Of a stretch of DNA of 64,000 nt, positions 9,622-18,194 are shown in pieces. The DNA is from Leclercia adecarboxylata. GTDB taxonomy: Bacteria > Pseudomonadota > Gammaproteobacteria > Enterobacterales > Enterobacteriaceae. The number at the start of each line of letters is the position of its first letter. Position 1 is the stretch's first letter. The translations under genes were made by a program, and so were the position numbers. The notes beneath the pieces were generated by a model. That model did not search any database and was not told where the DNA came from. It was given only the letters and a program-made list of their open reading frames with translations. The stretch is taken from NCBI RefSeq assembly GCF_006171285.1, contig NZ_CP040889.1, positions 930,001-994,000 on the forward strand. Direction: 5' to 3'.

Positions 9622-9954
9622 ATGGAAGAATTAGACCATTTGCATAATAAAATAGCGCAAACATTAGTTGATGCCGGTCCTGCTGATGCGAAGAAAATCA
9701 TTGCACGCGCAAAATTAGCACTGGATGGAGAGTCATGTGAGTATGAATATGATTATGTTGATCAACAGGATAAGGAAAACTGGTTCATTCCGGATAAGTT
9801 AGTCAGTTACCACCTGAGACTCTTGTTAGTTACGATGCGGGATTATTATATGCAAAATAATATGACCAATGGCAATATACCATGGACCGGTTGCGAAATG
9901 ATCGTTGAAATACCCGCTGAGAAAACAATCATCAACCTTAAATATGATGAATAG
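9622..9954 (+). CDS. Possible orphan immunity protein (YezG/DUF600-like)
   Basis: A 110-residue acidic soluble protein without signal or membrane segment. The C-terminal half (LRDYYM-like segment, W-T-G-C-E-M-I-V, final NLKYDE) resembles, from memory, the end of YezG/DUF600 immunity proteins paired with polymorphic toxins. I could not confirm this by search. No toxin lies next to it, so it would be an orphan immunity gene as often found downstream of cdi loci. Codon use is AT-rich compared with the surrounding core genes, which suits horizontal acquisition. Confidence 0.55.
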   Translation: MEELDHLHNKIAQTLVDAGPADAKKIIARAKLALDGESCEYEYDYVDQQDKENWFIPDKLVSYHLRLLLVTMRDYYMQNNMTNGNIPWTGCEMIVEIPAEKTIINLKYDE

Positions 9955-10143
9955 TTGTGTTGCCCTACCAATATAGGGGAGGCAAATTCCAGGACTATTC
10001 CGGCCTTTAAGATTATTCCCTATTTCATCACCCGCTAAAAAATCCAACAATTTTATCGCTTTATTTGCAGTGGAATATCTTCGGTCTCACGAAAGAATAT
10101 ATCCAATAAAACACACAAAAAATGGCGACAAGGATTACGGAAA

Positions 10144-10704
10144 GTGAAAAAAATAACTCTGGCGGTACTGGTTGCGGCAAGTCTGGCAAGTGGCGCTGCG
10201 CTGGCAGATAATCACACGGTCTCGGTAGGTTATGCGCAGAGTAAAGTCGAAGACTTTAAAAATATCCGCGGCGTGAACGTGCAATATCGCTACGAGTGGG
10301 AATCCCCGCTCAGCCTGATGGGTTCATTTACCTATATGAGCGGGGATCAGGACGAGCATTATTATCTGTTCTCTGACTCCGTTAAAAACCACGTCGACGT
10401 GAAATATTACTCCCTGCTGGCAGGCCCGGCGTATCGCATTAATGATTTCGTTTCCCTGTACGCGCTGGGCGGTGTGGCTCGCGTGAAAGCCGACGGCCAT
10501 ACCACCTGGGTGAACGGCGGTGACAACTACACCCAGCGCGACGGCATCGATGAGAAATCTACCTCGTTTGCCTACGGTGCGGGCGTGCAGTTTAACCCGA
10601 CGCCTGAACTGGCAATCCACGTTGGTTACGAAGGCACAACGGCCGACCTGGGCGATGATTACGGGATCAACGGCTGGAACCTGGGCGTGGGTTACCGTTT
10701 TTAA
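10144..10704 (+). CDS. Ail/Lom/OmpX-family outer membrane beta-barrel protein
   Basis: A 186-residue outer membrane protein. It starts at a GTG (MKKITLAVLVAASL) with a clear Sec signal peptide cleaved after ALA (about residue 21). The mature protein shows alternating hydrophobic beta-strands (VSVGYAQS, GVNVQYRYEW, YSLLAGPAYRI, FAYGAGVQF, LAIHVGYEG) and ends NLGVGYRF, with the C-terminal Phe required for BAM-dependent assembly. The family forms eight-stranded barrels implicated in adhesion, serum resistance and envelope homeostasis. This copy is slightly longer than OmpX (171 residues). It is transcribed alone. An inverted repeat right after its stop is shared with the convergent LysR gene. 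Confidence 0.88.
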   Translation: MKKITLAVLVAASLASGAALADNHTVSVGYAQSKVEDFKNIRGVNVQYRYEWESPLSLMGSFTYMSGDQDEHYYLFSDSVKNHVDVKYYSLLAGPAYRINDFVSLYALGGVARVKADGHTTWVNGGDNYTQRDGIDEKSTSFAYGAGVQFNPTPELAIHVGYEGTTADLGDDYGINGWNLGVGYRF

Positions 10705-10740
10705 CCCTCACCCTAACCCTCTCCCTGGAAGGGAGAGGGG
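10705..10740. repeat. Dispersed palindromic repeat, copy 1
   Basis: A CCCTCACCCTAACCC lead is followed by a perfect 10-bp stem (CCCTCTCCCT / AGGGAGAGGG). It sits between two convergent genes and overlaps the last codons of the LysR gene. It may act as a bidirectional terminator, although there is no U tract. It is one of five related copies in this window. Confidence 0.8.
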
Positions 10741-11624
10741 ACAGTCTGTGCATGCTTCATGATGTGGGCGATAAATTGGGTCAACTTCGGCAACGGGCGT
10801 AAATCCTGACGCCACAAAAGATGCACCGGTCGGGGCTGTGGCGTGTAATTTTCTAAAACACGAATCAGCCGACCACTCGCCAGTTCGTCCGCCACCAGCA
10901 CCTCCGGTTGTAACAATAACCCAGCCCCGGCAATCGCCGCCATTCGCAGCCCGTATCCGTCGTTACAGCGCAAAATCACGTCGCGCTTCCAGCGCACCTC
11001 CCCTTCCATGCCCGGCAGTCGCCACTCATTGCGCGCGGTCCAGACGGTGTGGGACAGACAGAGATGATCCACCAGATCACTCGGCGTTTGCGGCGTGCCG
11101 TGGCGGGCTAAATAGTCCGGCGCGGCGCAGATCACCATCCGGTACGGACAGAGGTATTTCGCCACCAGATCGTCGTTATGGATGTCGCCAATGCGGATCG
11201 CCAGGTCTACCCCCTCCTCCACCAGATCCACCATCCGGTTGGTCAGATCCAGCTCGACGCGCACCTCCGGGAAGCGCTGTAAAAAAGTGGCGGTCAGCGG
11301 GGCGATCACGCAGCCGCCGAACGACGTGGGCGCGGTCACCCGCAGCGTGCCCGCAGGCGCCGTACGTAAGCGCTCCACCGCGCTTTCGGCGATGGCGACC
11401 TGCTCCAGCGCCCGCTTCGCCTCGTCAAAGTAGACCCGCCCGGCATCGGTCAGGCTCTGGCGGCGGGTGTTGCGCTCCAGCAGACGGGTACCGAGCTGGC
11501 TCTCCAGCTGGGCGATGGACTTGCCCACCATCACCGCCGAAACCGACAGCCGCGCAGCGGCACCGGTAAAGCTGCCGCTCTCCACTACCGCGATAAAGGT
11601 CTCCATGCCGCGAAACTTATCCAT
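10713..11624 (-). CDS. LysR-family transcriptional regulator
   Basis: A 303-residue regulator. The N-terminal winged helix-turn-helix (about residues 4-60: METFIAVVESGSFTGAAARL, then LGTRLLERNTRR) is typical of LysR proteins of the subgroup close to DhcR/YafC. A substrate-binding domain follows (about 90-295). The gene is divergent from the SDR gene at 11723 with a ~98-bp shared control region, so it probably regulates that gene. The last ~8 codons run into the dispersed palindrome at 10705, so the C-terminus (SPFQGEG) is encoded by repeat sequence and may be longer than in relatives. The inducer is unknown. Confidence 0.88.
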   Translation of the reverse strand: MDKFRGMETFIAVVESGSFTGAAARLSVSAVMVGKSIAQLESQLGTRLLERNTRRQSLTDAGRVYFDEAKRALEQVAIAESAVERLRTAPAGTLRVTAPTSFGGCVIAPLTATFLQRFPEVRVELDLTNRMVDLVEEGVDLAIRIGDIHNDDLVAKYLCPYRMVICAAPDYLARHGTPQTPSDLVDHLCLSHTVWTARNEWRLPGMEGEVRWKRDVILRCNDGYGLRMAAIAGAGLLLQPEVLVADELASGRLIRVLENYTPQPRPVHLLWRQDLRPLPKLTQFIAHIMKHAQTVPSPFQGEG

Positions 11625-11722
11625 ATTACAAACCTCTGGTTAGTGATGTTCTAACTTTAGCCCAGTTTATCCGGCTGCAGGTTTGTTAAACAATGAGGAC
11701 TCACAACATGAAGGAGTCGGCT

Positions 11723-12325
11723 ATGAAAATCGTCATTATTGGTGCCAGCGGTACGGTGGGTCGCGCAGTCACAGAGGAGTTGAGTCGTCGTCATGAAGTC
11801 ATTCGCGTGGGTCGCACTAAAGGCGACGAGCAGGTGGATATCACCTCCCAGGCCAGCGTCCAGGCGCTGTTCGAAAAGATCGGTCCGGTGGATGCCATTG
11901 TCTCCGCCAGCGGCGGGCTGCATTTTGGCCCACTCTCTACCATGACCGATGGCGAGTTTAACCAGGGGCTACAGGACAAGCTGCTGGGCCAGGTGCGGCT
12001 GGCGCTCACCGGCCAGCACTACCTGAACGAAGGCGGGTCGATCACCTTAATCAGCGGCATCGTTGCCCACGAGCCTATTGCCCAGGGGGTGAACGCCACC
12101 ACGGTGAACGCCGCGCTGGAAGGGTTTGTCCGCGCCGCCGCCTGCGAGCTGCCGCGCGGGATCCGCATCAACCTGATTAGCCCGACGGTGCTGACCGAAT
12201 CCGCTGAAGCCTATGATGGTTTCTTCCCGGGCTTCGAAAGCGTGCCCGCTGCTAGCGTGGCGCTCGCCTATCGCCGCAGCGTCGAAGGGGTGCAGAGCGG
12301 GCGGGTGTATAAGGTGGGGTATTGA
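11723..12325 (+). CDS. Short-chain dehydrogenase/reductase family protein
   Basis: A 200-residue cytoplasmic NAD(P)-dependent oxidoreductase-like protein. The start is set by an AAGGAG at 11711-11716, six bases before ATG 11723; an upstream in-frame ATG at 11693 lacks such a site. The N-terminus MKIVIIGASGTVGRAV is a Rossmann nucleotide-binding glycine motif. SASGG and a Ser in SGIV follow. The usual YxxxK is replaced by a NATTVNAALEGF segment, so this is an atypical SDR in which the catalytic Tyr appears to be missing. It is divergent from, and probably controlled by, the LysR gene. The substrate is unknown. Confidence 0.85.
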   Translation: MKIVIIGASGTVGRAVTEELSRRHEVIRVGRTKGDEQVDITSQASVQALFEKIGPVDAIVSASGGLHFGPLSTMTDGEFNQGLQDKLLGQVRLALTGQHYLNEGGSITLISGIVAHEPIAQGVNATTVNAALEGFVRAAACELPRGIRINLISPTVLTESAEAYDGFFPGFESVPAASVALAYRRSVEGVQSGRVYKVGY

Positions 12326-12338
12326 GTCGCTTGTGGTT

Positions 12339-12368
12339 GCCGGGGGCGCTTCGCTTGCCCGGCCTACA
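12339..12368. repeat. REP-like palindrome
   Basis: Contains GCCGGGGGCGCTTCGC and TTGCCCGGCCTACA, matching the enterobacterial REP pattern (GCCGGRTGGCG...CCCGGCCTACA). It lies 3' of the SDR gene. Confidence 0.8.
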
Positions 12369-12467
12369 AAGGCTGCCGCGATGACGTAATTAATGGAAAT
12401 TAATATGTTACAGCCACGCCCTGGTCCGGCTGTAAATCGCTGAGGCGTTTCCTGAAGGCCGGGACGA

Positions 12468-12615
12468 GGCGCATGGATGCGCCGAGAGGGCGTGACCTGC
12501 ATGGATGCAGGATCGCGCCCGACCCGAAGCCGGAAGGAATAAGCCGAAGGTATCGCGTAGCGACGATTTTCTTGCCGGGAGCCCGGGTTGCCAGGGCGGC
12601 GGCGATTGAGCCGCC
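12468..12615. repeat. Structured non-coding element with nested palindromes
   Basis: Three perfect short-loop stems are visible: GGCGCAT-gg-ATGCGCC, CCTGCAT-gg-ATGCAGG (itself enclosed by GGGCG...CGCCC) and GGCGGC-gattga-GCCGCC. It has no credible ORF. It may be a dispersed intergenic element; this cannot be tested from one copy. Confidence 0.5.
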
Positions 12616-12696
12616 ATGGCACGTTCACCGGTTCGGTCATTTCAGAGTAGCAAGGAAGGTAAAGTGAACGGAACCACCACAGGTGCCAGTATGTTC

Positions 12697-12732
12697 CCCC
12701 TCACCCTAACCCTCTCCCTCAAGGGAGAGGGG
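12697..12732. repeat. Dispersed palindromic repeat, copy 2
   Basis: Same lead (CCCCTCACCCTAACCC) and stem (CCTCTCCCT / AGGGAGAGG) as copy 1. It is located just 3' of the amidohydrolase gene, where it could end transcription. Confidence 0.8.
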
Positions 12733-12745
12733 ATCGTCCGAGTCC

Positions 12746-14134
12746 TCAACCCACCGTACCCCACACCAGATTCCCGTTATGGAAGGTTGCGGTGCGCGGG
12801 GAGATGCGCGCCACCGCTTCGGCGGAGCAGGAGGCATCCACCAGCACAAAGCTGGCGGCATCCTGCGCTTTCGGCCACACGCGCTCGCCGTTGTCGTTCA
12901 GCGGCAACACGTCGCCGGTGGCGATACCTAATGCGCGCGACAGCGTCTGCTCGTTCGGGCGGATGTAGAGCTGGGCGTAAAGGTTGGCTTTTTCCAGCAT
13001 GTCGCCGAGTCCATACGGCGACCAGTGGTCGATCACGCTGTCGGTGCCGGTCATGACAAATACGCCCTTATCGCGCAGCTGTTTGAGCGGCATATGCAGG
13101 GTGCCAATCGGCACCGTGGAGGCGATAGTCACCTGCTGCGCCGCCATGCGGGTGGCGATCTCATCCACCTGCTGCTCGTTCATCGTCGCCAGGGCAAAGG
13201 CGTGGCTGATGGTCAGCTTGCCCTTCAACGCCGGGGTTTTCTCCACGGTCTGCACCATGTAGTTCACCGCCGCCACGCCCGCCGGGCTGGTTTCGTGCAG
13301 ATGAATGTCCACCCCTTTGTCGTAATCCAGCGCAATCTGGAACATGGTGTCGAGGGATTTCTCCATCGCCCCGTCGACGCTGGTCGGATCCAGGCCGCCG
13401 ACGTAGTGCGCCCCGGCCTGCATTGCCTCGCGCATCAGCTTTTCAGAATTAGAGAGCAGTAAACCGTGCTGCGGGAAGGCCACGATCTCGCAGTCGAAAC
13501 CTGCGCGTCGCCGCGCCAGAACCGCCTGTAAATTTTCCAGATTTTTCAGCCCGGAGACCGGTTCGATATTGCAGTGGCTGCGGGCGATGGTGGAGCCCTT
13601 CGACTGGATGAGGTCGATCAGCTTTTCCGTCCGCTCCTGGGTGTGGGGCTGTAACTCCGGGAGCAGCTTTTGCTCCAGGCGGATCATGTCCTGAATGGTG
13701 GTCCCCGCCGGACGATTGAGCGAACGCCACGGGCCGCCGTAGAAGGTTTTATCCAGATGGATGTGCATGTCGCGCATCGCCGGAAGCAGCAGTTTGCCGC
13801 CGGCATCGTAGTGCGGCAGGGTGGCGTCGGTGTGGCTTTTATTGTCCAGCTGCGCGGCGATCTTTCCGTCCTTGATCTCCAGCGTTTTCAGCTCGGTACG
13901 GGTGCTGACGGCCACGTTGCCGTCGAAGTTAAACCCGGCCTCCAGCAGCACGTTGTCCAGATAGTAGTGAGTCGCGGTGATGTTCATCGGTTTGCCCGTC
14001 TCGCAGGTCGGTTTGGCTGTGTCAGCAGCATACGCGACGGAGCCGGTCGCGCCAAACAACGCGCAGGCGGTGGCAGCGGTGGCGATTTTGCCGCTCTGGC
14101 TGAGAAACTCCCGGCGGCTTTTATTCTCTGTCAT
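12746..14134 (-). CDS. yahJ: YahJ-like amidohydrolase/deaminase with Tat signal
   Basis: A 462-residue metal-dependent hydrolase of the amidohydrolase superfamily (cytosine-deaminase-like branch). The N-terminus has a twin-arginine signal (SRREFLSQSG, then a hydrophobic stretch ending AYA near residue 36), so the mature enzyme is probably periplasmic. Metal-site motifs appear in order: DMHIHLDKTF (HxH), a SHCNIEP segment, HLHET, the SHAFAL His and the TGTDSV Asp. The substrate is unknown; family members deaminate or open nitrogen heterocycles. It is the last gene of the minus-strand yah cluster, after carbamate kinase, and slightly longer than E. coli YahJ. Palindrome copy 2 lies just downstream. 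Confidence 0.85.
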   Translation of the reverse strand: MTENKSRREFLSQSGKIATAATACALFGATGSVAYAADTAKPTCETGKPMNITATHYYLDNVLLEAGFNFDGNVAVSTRTELKTLEIKDGKIAAQLDNKSHTDATLPHYDAGGKLLLPAMRDMHIHLDKTFYGGPWRSLNRPAGTTIQDMIRLEQKLLPELQPHTQERTEKLIDLIQSKGSTIARSHCNIEPVSGLKNLENLQAVLARRRAGFDCEIVAFPQHGLLLSNSEKLMREAMQAGAHYVGGLDPTSVDGAMEKSLDTMFQIALDYDKGVDIHLHETSPAGVAAVNYMVQTVEKTPALKGKLTISHAFALATMNEQQVDEIATRMAAQQVTIASTVPIGTLHMPLKQLRDKGVFVMTGTDSVIDHWSPYGLGDMLEKANLYAQLYIRPNEQTLSRALGIATGDVLPLNDNGERVWPKAQDAASFVLVDASCSAEAVARISPRTATFHNGNLVWGTVG

Positions 14135-14189
14135 TGTCTCTTCCTTTTACTCAAGTATTCGTACCCGACGGGCTGGAAGCCCGCCGGGG

Positions 14190-15137
14190 TTAGGCCACGA
14201 TGTGTGTCCCGGTTTCCCCGCGCAGCGCGGCGGGCAGGCAGTCCGGCGAGGTGATGATCACCCGCTTGCCGCCGTGGCGCAGGAATTCCAGGCTGGCATC
14301 AATTTTCGGCAGCATGCTGCCCGCCGGGAAGTGGCCCTCTTCCCTGTAGCGCGTCATCTGCGCCACGTTGACCGTCTCCAGCGCCTGCTGGTTCGGCGTG
14401 CCGAAGTTAATGCACACTTTCTCCACCCCGGTGGTGATCACCAGCACGTCGGCGCGGATCTCCCGGGCCAGCAGCGCGGTGGAGAGATCTTTGTCGATCA
14501 CCGCGTCCACGCTCTGGTAGTCGCCCCCGGCAGTGCGCACCACCGGAATGCCGCCGCCGCCCGCACCGATCACCACAAAGCCTTTTTGCGTCAGGGCCTT
14601 GATGGCATCGGCTTCGACGATGCGTACCGGCTGCGGCGAGGCCACCACCCGGCGGTATCCGCGCCCTGAATCCTCGACGAAGTGCCAGTCGGGATGGGCG
14701 AGCTGCAGTTCATCCCGCTGGGCTTCGCTGAAGAACGCCCCAATGGGTTTGGTGGGATGGGTAAAGCCGGGGTCGTTTTTATCCACCTCCACCTGTGTGA
14801 CCACCGTCACCGCCTTTTGCTCGCCGCGGGCGGCAAGACGGTTATTGAGCGCCTGCTGGATCAGGTAGCCGATGCCGCCCTGGGTATCGGCCACGCAGTT
14901 TGCCAGCGGGGTGAGCGGCAGCCCTTCCCGCTCGTGCGCAATCTCGGCCCGGCGCAGATCCAGCCCCACCTGGGGGCCGTTGCCGTGGGTGAGGACGATG
15001 TCATAGTCCGAGGCCAGCATCTCCAGCACCGACTCCGCGACCGCTTTCAGCGCCTGGGCCTGATGTTCAATCGACTGGCTGGCGTTATCTTTGATAATGC
15101 TGTTGCCGCCGATGGCAACGACCATGAGTTCTTTCAT
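14190..15137 (-). CDS. yahI: Carbamate kinase (YahI/ArcC family)
   Basis: A 315-residue cytoplasmic kinase that makes ATP from carbamoyl phosphate and ADP, giving carbamate (CO2 plus ammonia). The start at 15137 is fixed by AAGGAAA six bases upstream; the longer open frame to 15278 runs through repeat sequence. Family motifs include AIGGNS at the N-terminus, LTHGNGPQVG, GGIGYLIQQ, VIGAGGGGIP, AVIDKDL and a C-terminal MLPKIDA. The length matches carbamate kinases (about 310-316). In the yah context it would recover energy from carbamoyl phosphate released by the YahF/YahG-type transcarbamylase. Confidence 0.92.
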   Translation of the reverse strand: MKELMVVAIGGNSIIKDNASQSIEHQAQALKAVAESVLEMLASDYDIVLTHGNGPQVGLDLRRAEIAHEREGLPLTPLANCVADTQGGIGYLIQQALNNRLAARGEQKAVTVVTQVEVDKNDPGFTHPTKPIGAFFSEAQRDELQLAHPDWHFVEDSGRGYRRVVASPQPVRIVEADAIKALTQKGFVVIGAGGGGIPVVRTAGGDYQSVDAVIDKDLSTALLAREIRADVLVITTGVEKVCINFGTPNQQALETVNVAQMTRYREEGHFPAGSMLPKIDASLEFLRHGGKRVIITSPDCLPAALRGETGTHIVA

Positions 15138-15168
15138 GTGTTTTCCTTTGGGAAAAGTGCGGTCTGGG

Positions 15169-15204
15169 CCCCTCACCCCGGCCCTCTCCCCATAGGGGAG
15201 AGGG
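15169..15204. repeat. Dispersed palindromic repeat, copy 3
   Basis: CCCCTCACCCCGGCC is followed by the CCCTCTCCCC-ata-GGGGAGAGGG palindrome. It lies inside the yah operon between the permease and carbamate kinase genes, where it could tune mRNA stability between the two. Confidence 0.8.
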
Positions 15205-15222
15205 AGATGGTAAGGGGACAAA

Positions 15223-16767
15223 TCAGGCTTCAGAGATCGGCGTAGCGGCTCGCGCCTCTTCCCGGCTGTCCAGGACATGCTTCACCACAAACATGCCGCT
15301 CATCATCAGGTAGGCCAGCACGAAGGTCAGCGAACTGCCTTCCGCGAAGCCCACTACCGGGGCGTGGATCACCCCGAACAGCGCCAGCAGCGCGCCGACG
15401 GCGGCGGCAACGGCTCCGCGCAGCGGTTTGTTGACGATGGCGAAGATGGCGATACAGCCCCACAGCATGCTGGCGAGCGGCGCGCCGTTCCCCAGATGCA
15501 TCAGCCCTTCGTAGTAAATCCCTTTGCTGTGCAGGACGTCGGTGCCAATTTTCGCCGCACTGGTTCCCGCCGCCCCCATCACGCTGTTCATCATGGTCAG
15601 CGCCCAGTTGGCGATCCACGGGAACAGACAGATAAAGATGACGGGTACCTCCACTTTGGGCGTTTCCCTCACCACCTGGTTGGCGGTGACCACGCCGATA
15701 AAGACCAGAATCGGTACGATGGCGGTCATCGGGATGATGGCGAGCATAAAGGCCCCCAGCCCGAACAGCGGAACGATAAACATGGTGACGCCGGACGCCA
15801 GGGTGTAACCGATGCTTGCCCCCATCGCTTTCCAGCCCGCGTGGCCGACGTAGACCGTCACCGGGAACGGGTTGCCCATCAGGCAGCCGAGCATCGAGGA
15901 GAGACCGTTAGCCAGCATCACCTTGCGGGTCGGGTACTCGTCCCCCGCCGCGTGGGCGCTTTCGATGTTCTCGAGGTCAAAGATGTAGTTCGCCAGCCCC
16001 AGCGGAACGGCAGAGGCCAGGTACGGCAGCGCGTGCGGCAGACCCTGCATAAAGCTGTCGATATGCACTTCCGGCGGGTTAAAGCCGAAGGAGGACATCG
16101 AGGCCTTGATCGCTTCCGGGCTTTGCAGGCCGGAGATCCACGCCAGGGCGGTACCGGCGATCAGCAGCAGCAGGCCGGTAGGGATGCGGGCGAAGATCGG
16201 CTTTTTGCCAAACCAGTTGATGAAGATCAGCAGCAGCACGATGAAGGAGACCGTCGGCGCTTCGAACGCCTGCAGCATCGGGTTCATCGCCAGCAGCAGC
16301 AGGCCCAGACCGGACAGGCACGACAGCAGCACGGTACGCGGGATCATCTTGCGGATGGTTTCCCCTAAAAACGAACCGCCCGCGAGGATCATCGCCTCCA
16401 CGAAGCACCACACCAGGCCAATCTGGATGGCAAAGTCGGCGTCGCCGGTCTGCTGATAAACCGGCATCAGCACCAGAAAGGTAACGGTGAAAATCGACGG
16501 CGCGCTGGGCCCCGACGGTAGCGCGGTGACGTCGCTACGCCCGGTCTGGCGCGCCATTTGTAAACCGAACCACGCGTAGCAGATGCTCGCCACCAGTACC
16601 GCCAGCCCGAAGGCCGGCGCAATACGTCCATAAACAATCTCTTTCGGGATGCCGACGACAAAAATGAGCAGCCCCATCATGGTCAGCAGGTTCGTCAGGT
16701 TGTTGGTCATCAACCCGAAGTACGCCGCCCAGTCACCTCTTTTCCACTCCAGTTTCATGCTTTTCAT
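15223..16767 (-). CDS. NCS2/AzgA-like nucleobase-type permease of the yah cluster
   Basis: A 514-residue inner-membrane transporter with about 12-14 hydrophobic segments. Features resembling the nucleobase-cation symporter-2/AzgA group include the N-terminal TNNLTNLLTMMGLL, an ALPSGPSAPS motif after TM2-3, and a conserved acidic LENIESAHAAGDEYPTR segment mid-protein. It probably imports the substrate for the FdrA-type pathway (a purine-related or other heterocyclic nitrogen compound); this is inference. The start ATG at 16767 follows AAGGTAAGCATCC. From memory, the E. coli K-12 yah cluster has no permease here, so this is a difference in operon content. Confidence 0.85.
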   Translation of the reverse strand: MKSMKLEWKRGDWAAYFGLMTNNLTNLLTMMGLLIFVVGIPKEIVYGRIAPAFGLAVLVASICYAWFGLQMARQTGRSDVTALPSGPSAPSIFTVTFLVLMPVYQQTGDADFAIQIGLVWCFVEAMILAGGSFLGETIRKMIPRTVLLSCLSGLGLLLLAMNPMLQAFEAPTVSFIVLLLIFINWFGKKPIFARIPTGLLLLIAGTALAWISGLQSPEAIKASMSSFGFNPPEVHIDSFMQGLPHALPYLASAVPLGLANYIFDLENIESAHAAGDEYPTRKVMLANGLSSMLGCLMGNPFPVTVYVGHAGWKAMGASIGYTLASGVTMFIVPLFGLGAFMLAIIPMTAIVPILVFIGVVTANQVVRETPKVEVPVIFICLFPWIANWALTMMNSVMGAAGTSAAKIGTDVLHSKGIYYEGLMHLGNGAPLASMLWGCIAIFAIVNKPLRGAVAAAVGALLALFGVIHAPVVGFAEGSSLTFVLAYLMMSGMFVVKHVLDSREEARAATPISEA

Positions 16768-16778
16768 GGATGCTTACC

Positions 16779-18194
16779 TTATAAGAAGTAGCGATCGCGG
16801 AAGGTCAACAGCGCCTTTTCAAAACAGCTAAACGGCGGGTGAACGATGCCCGCCCCAATCATGCCGATGCCCGCATCTTTGTGGGCGATGGCGGTGTTGA
16901 TCACCGGCAGGATGCCGCTGCCCGCGACTCTGGTGATGTCGATGGCGGTCGGGATCCCCATAAACGAGAGCAGCGGAATGGTGACGTTCGGGTTTTCGCC
17001 CAGGGTTATCTCGCGCATCTGGCGGGAGAAGTCGATGGCTTCTTCCACCGTGCCGCCCACCAGGGCCACAATCGCCGGGGCCGTCGCCATGGCAAAGCCG
17101 CCGATGCCGTAGGTTTCGGTGATGGCGCTGTCGCCGATATCCAGGCCGGAGTCCTCCGGCTTGTAGCCCGCGAACATCGGGCCAATCACCTGCTGCGCCG
17201 GGCCGGTGAACCACTGCCCCGGCAGGCCGGAGACGCGCAGGCCAAACTCGTAGCCGTTACGCGCCATGGTGGTGACCACGGTGCTGTACTCGATGCCGTG
17301 GGCGGCATCCAGCGCGGCTTTACACATTGCCATCCACGTCGGGCCGGAGAAGTAGTCGCTGCTGGCGACAAACTCAAACACCTGGTGCTGCTGCTCCACC
17401 GGGTAGCCAGCCTGGATCAGCCCCGGCGTCAGGGCCTGGATCAGCAGCGTGGTGCCCGCGTTGTTGCGGTTGTGGCACTCGTCGCCCATGTGTAGAGCCT
17501 GGGCCAGCATCAGGCGCAGGTCGATTTCGCCGATGATTTTCATCGCATCGCGCAGCATCGGGCCGAGCACGTCGCGCATCCAGTTCAGACGGTCGATGAC
17601 GCTCTGGTCGTTGGCCCCCATGCGCAGAATCTTCGCCATCTGCTCGCTGAGGTTGGTGAAGGCGCGGTTGCCGTAGGTTTTGTTCTCGACGATATGCATA
17701 AACATCGACGCCGAAGTGACCCCCGCCATCGAGCCCACGCAGTCATGCTCGTGGCACGGCGAGAAGGTGATTTCCCCGGAGGCCGCCAGCCGCGCCGCGT
17801 CTTCCAGATCGGTTGCCAGCCCTTCAAACACCAGCGCCCCGGTCACCGCCCCTTTCATCGCCCCGCACATGTTCTCCCAGGCCACCGGCGGACCGGCGTG
17901 CAGGATGGTGGTGCGGGTCATGCCCGGCACAACGTTGATCGCCTGATCGAAGCCCACCAGCACCGGATGGGACTGAATAATGCGCTCCAGGGCGAGTTTG
18001 TTGGCGGCGGCAATTTTTTCCGCCAGCGGTTTATCCGCCAGCTGATCCAGCGCCTCCACCACCTGCATATTGCCCTGCCCCGGCGGGGTCCAGTCGAGAT
18101 GGGTAACCGGGACGTGCTGCTTCTTCAGATCGTCGCTGAACATCGCGATACCCACGTTAATGACGTTCAGCGGCTGGTTAAATAAGGTGGTCAT
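16779..18194 (-). CDS. yahG: YahG, DUF1116 family protein
   Basis: A 471-residue cytoplasmic protein of the DUF1116 family (E. coli YahG about 472). It is a paralogue of YlbE/AllG, a subunit of the FdrA-type oxamate carbamoyltransferase of allantoin catabolism. A similar transcarbamylase role, splitting a carbamoylated intermediate to carbamoyl phosphate, is inferred. Recognisable stretches include the N-terminal LNVINVGIAMF, the HLDWTPPGQG segment, FSPCHEHDCVGSMAG, HMGDECHNRNNAGTT and MGIPTAIDI. The start codon overlaps the yahF stop as TGATG, and AAGGAGAG upstream supports coupled translation. Confidence 0.9.
   Translation of the reverse strand: MTTLFNQPLNVINVGIAMFSDDLKKQHVPVTHLDWTPPGQGNMQVVEALDQLADKPLAEKIAAANKLALERIIQSHPVLVGFDQAINVVPGMTRTTILHAGPPVAWENMCGAMKGAVTGALVFEGLATDLEDAARLAASGEITFSPCHEHDCVGSMAGVTSASMFMHIVENKTYGNRAFTNLSEQMAKILRMGANDQSVIDRLNWMRDVLGPMLRDAMKIIGEIDLRLMLAQALHMGDECHNRNNAGTTLLIQALTPGLIQAGYPVEQQHQVFEFVASSDYFSGPTWMAMCKAALDAAHGIEYSTVVTTMARNGYEFGLRVSGLPGQWFTGPAQQVIGPMFAGYKPEDSGLDIGDSAITETYGIGGFAMATAPAIVALVGGTVEEAIDFSRQMREITLGENPNVTIPLLSFMGIPTAIDITRVAGSGILPVINTAIAHKDAGIGMIGAGIVHPPFSCFEKALLTFRDRYFL

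Larger units (their letters stand above)
12326..12745. other. 420-bp gene-free region rich in inverted repeats
   Basis: This lies between convergent genes. It holds a REP-like hairpin (12339-12368), a structured element with three perfect stems (12468-12483, 12496-12511, 12598-12615) and palindrome copy 2 (12697-12732). Short ORFs here are not convincing. See the separate entries. Confidence 0.7.

Noticed and set aside
11693..11722. Upstream start of the SDR gene
   Set aside because: AAGGAG lies inside the extended frame and points to ATG 11723, where the Rossmann fold begins.
15277..16368. 363-codon antisense ORF opposite the permease
   Set aside because: His/Gln/Arg/Asp-rich shadow of a membrane protein gene.
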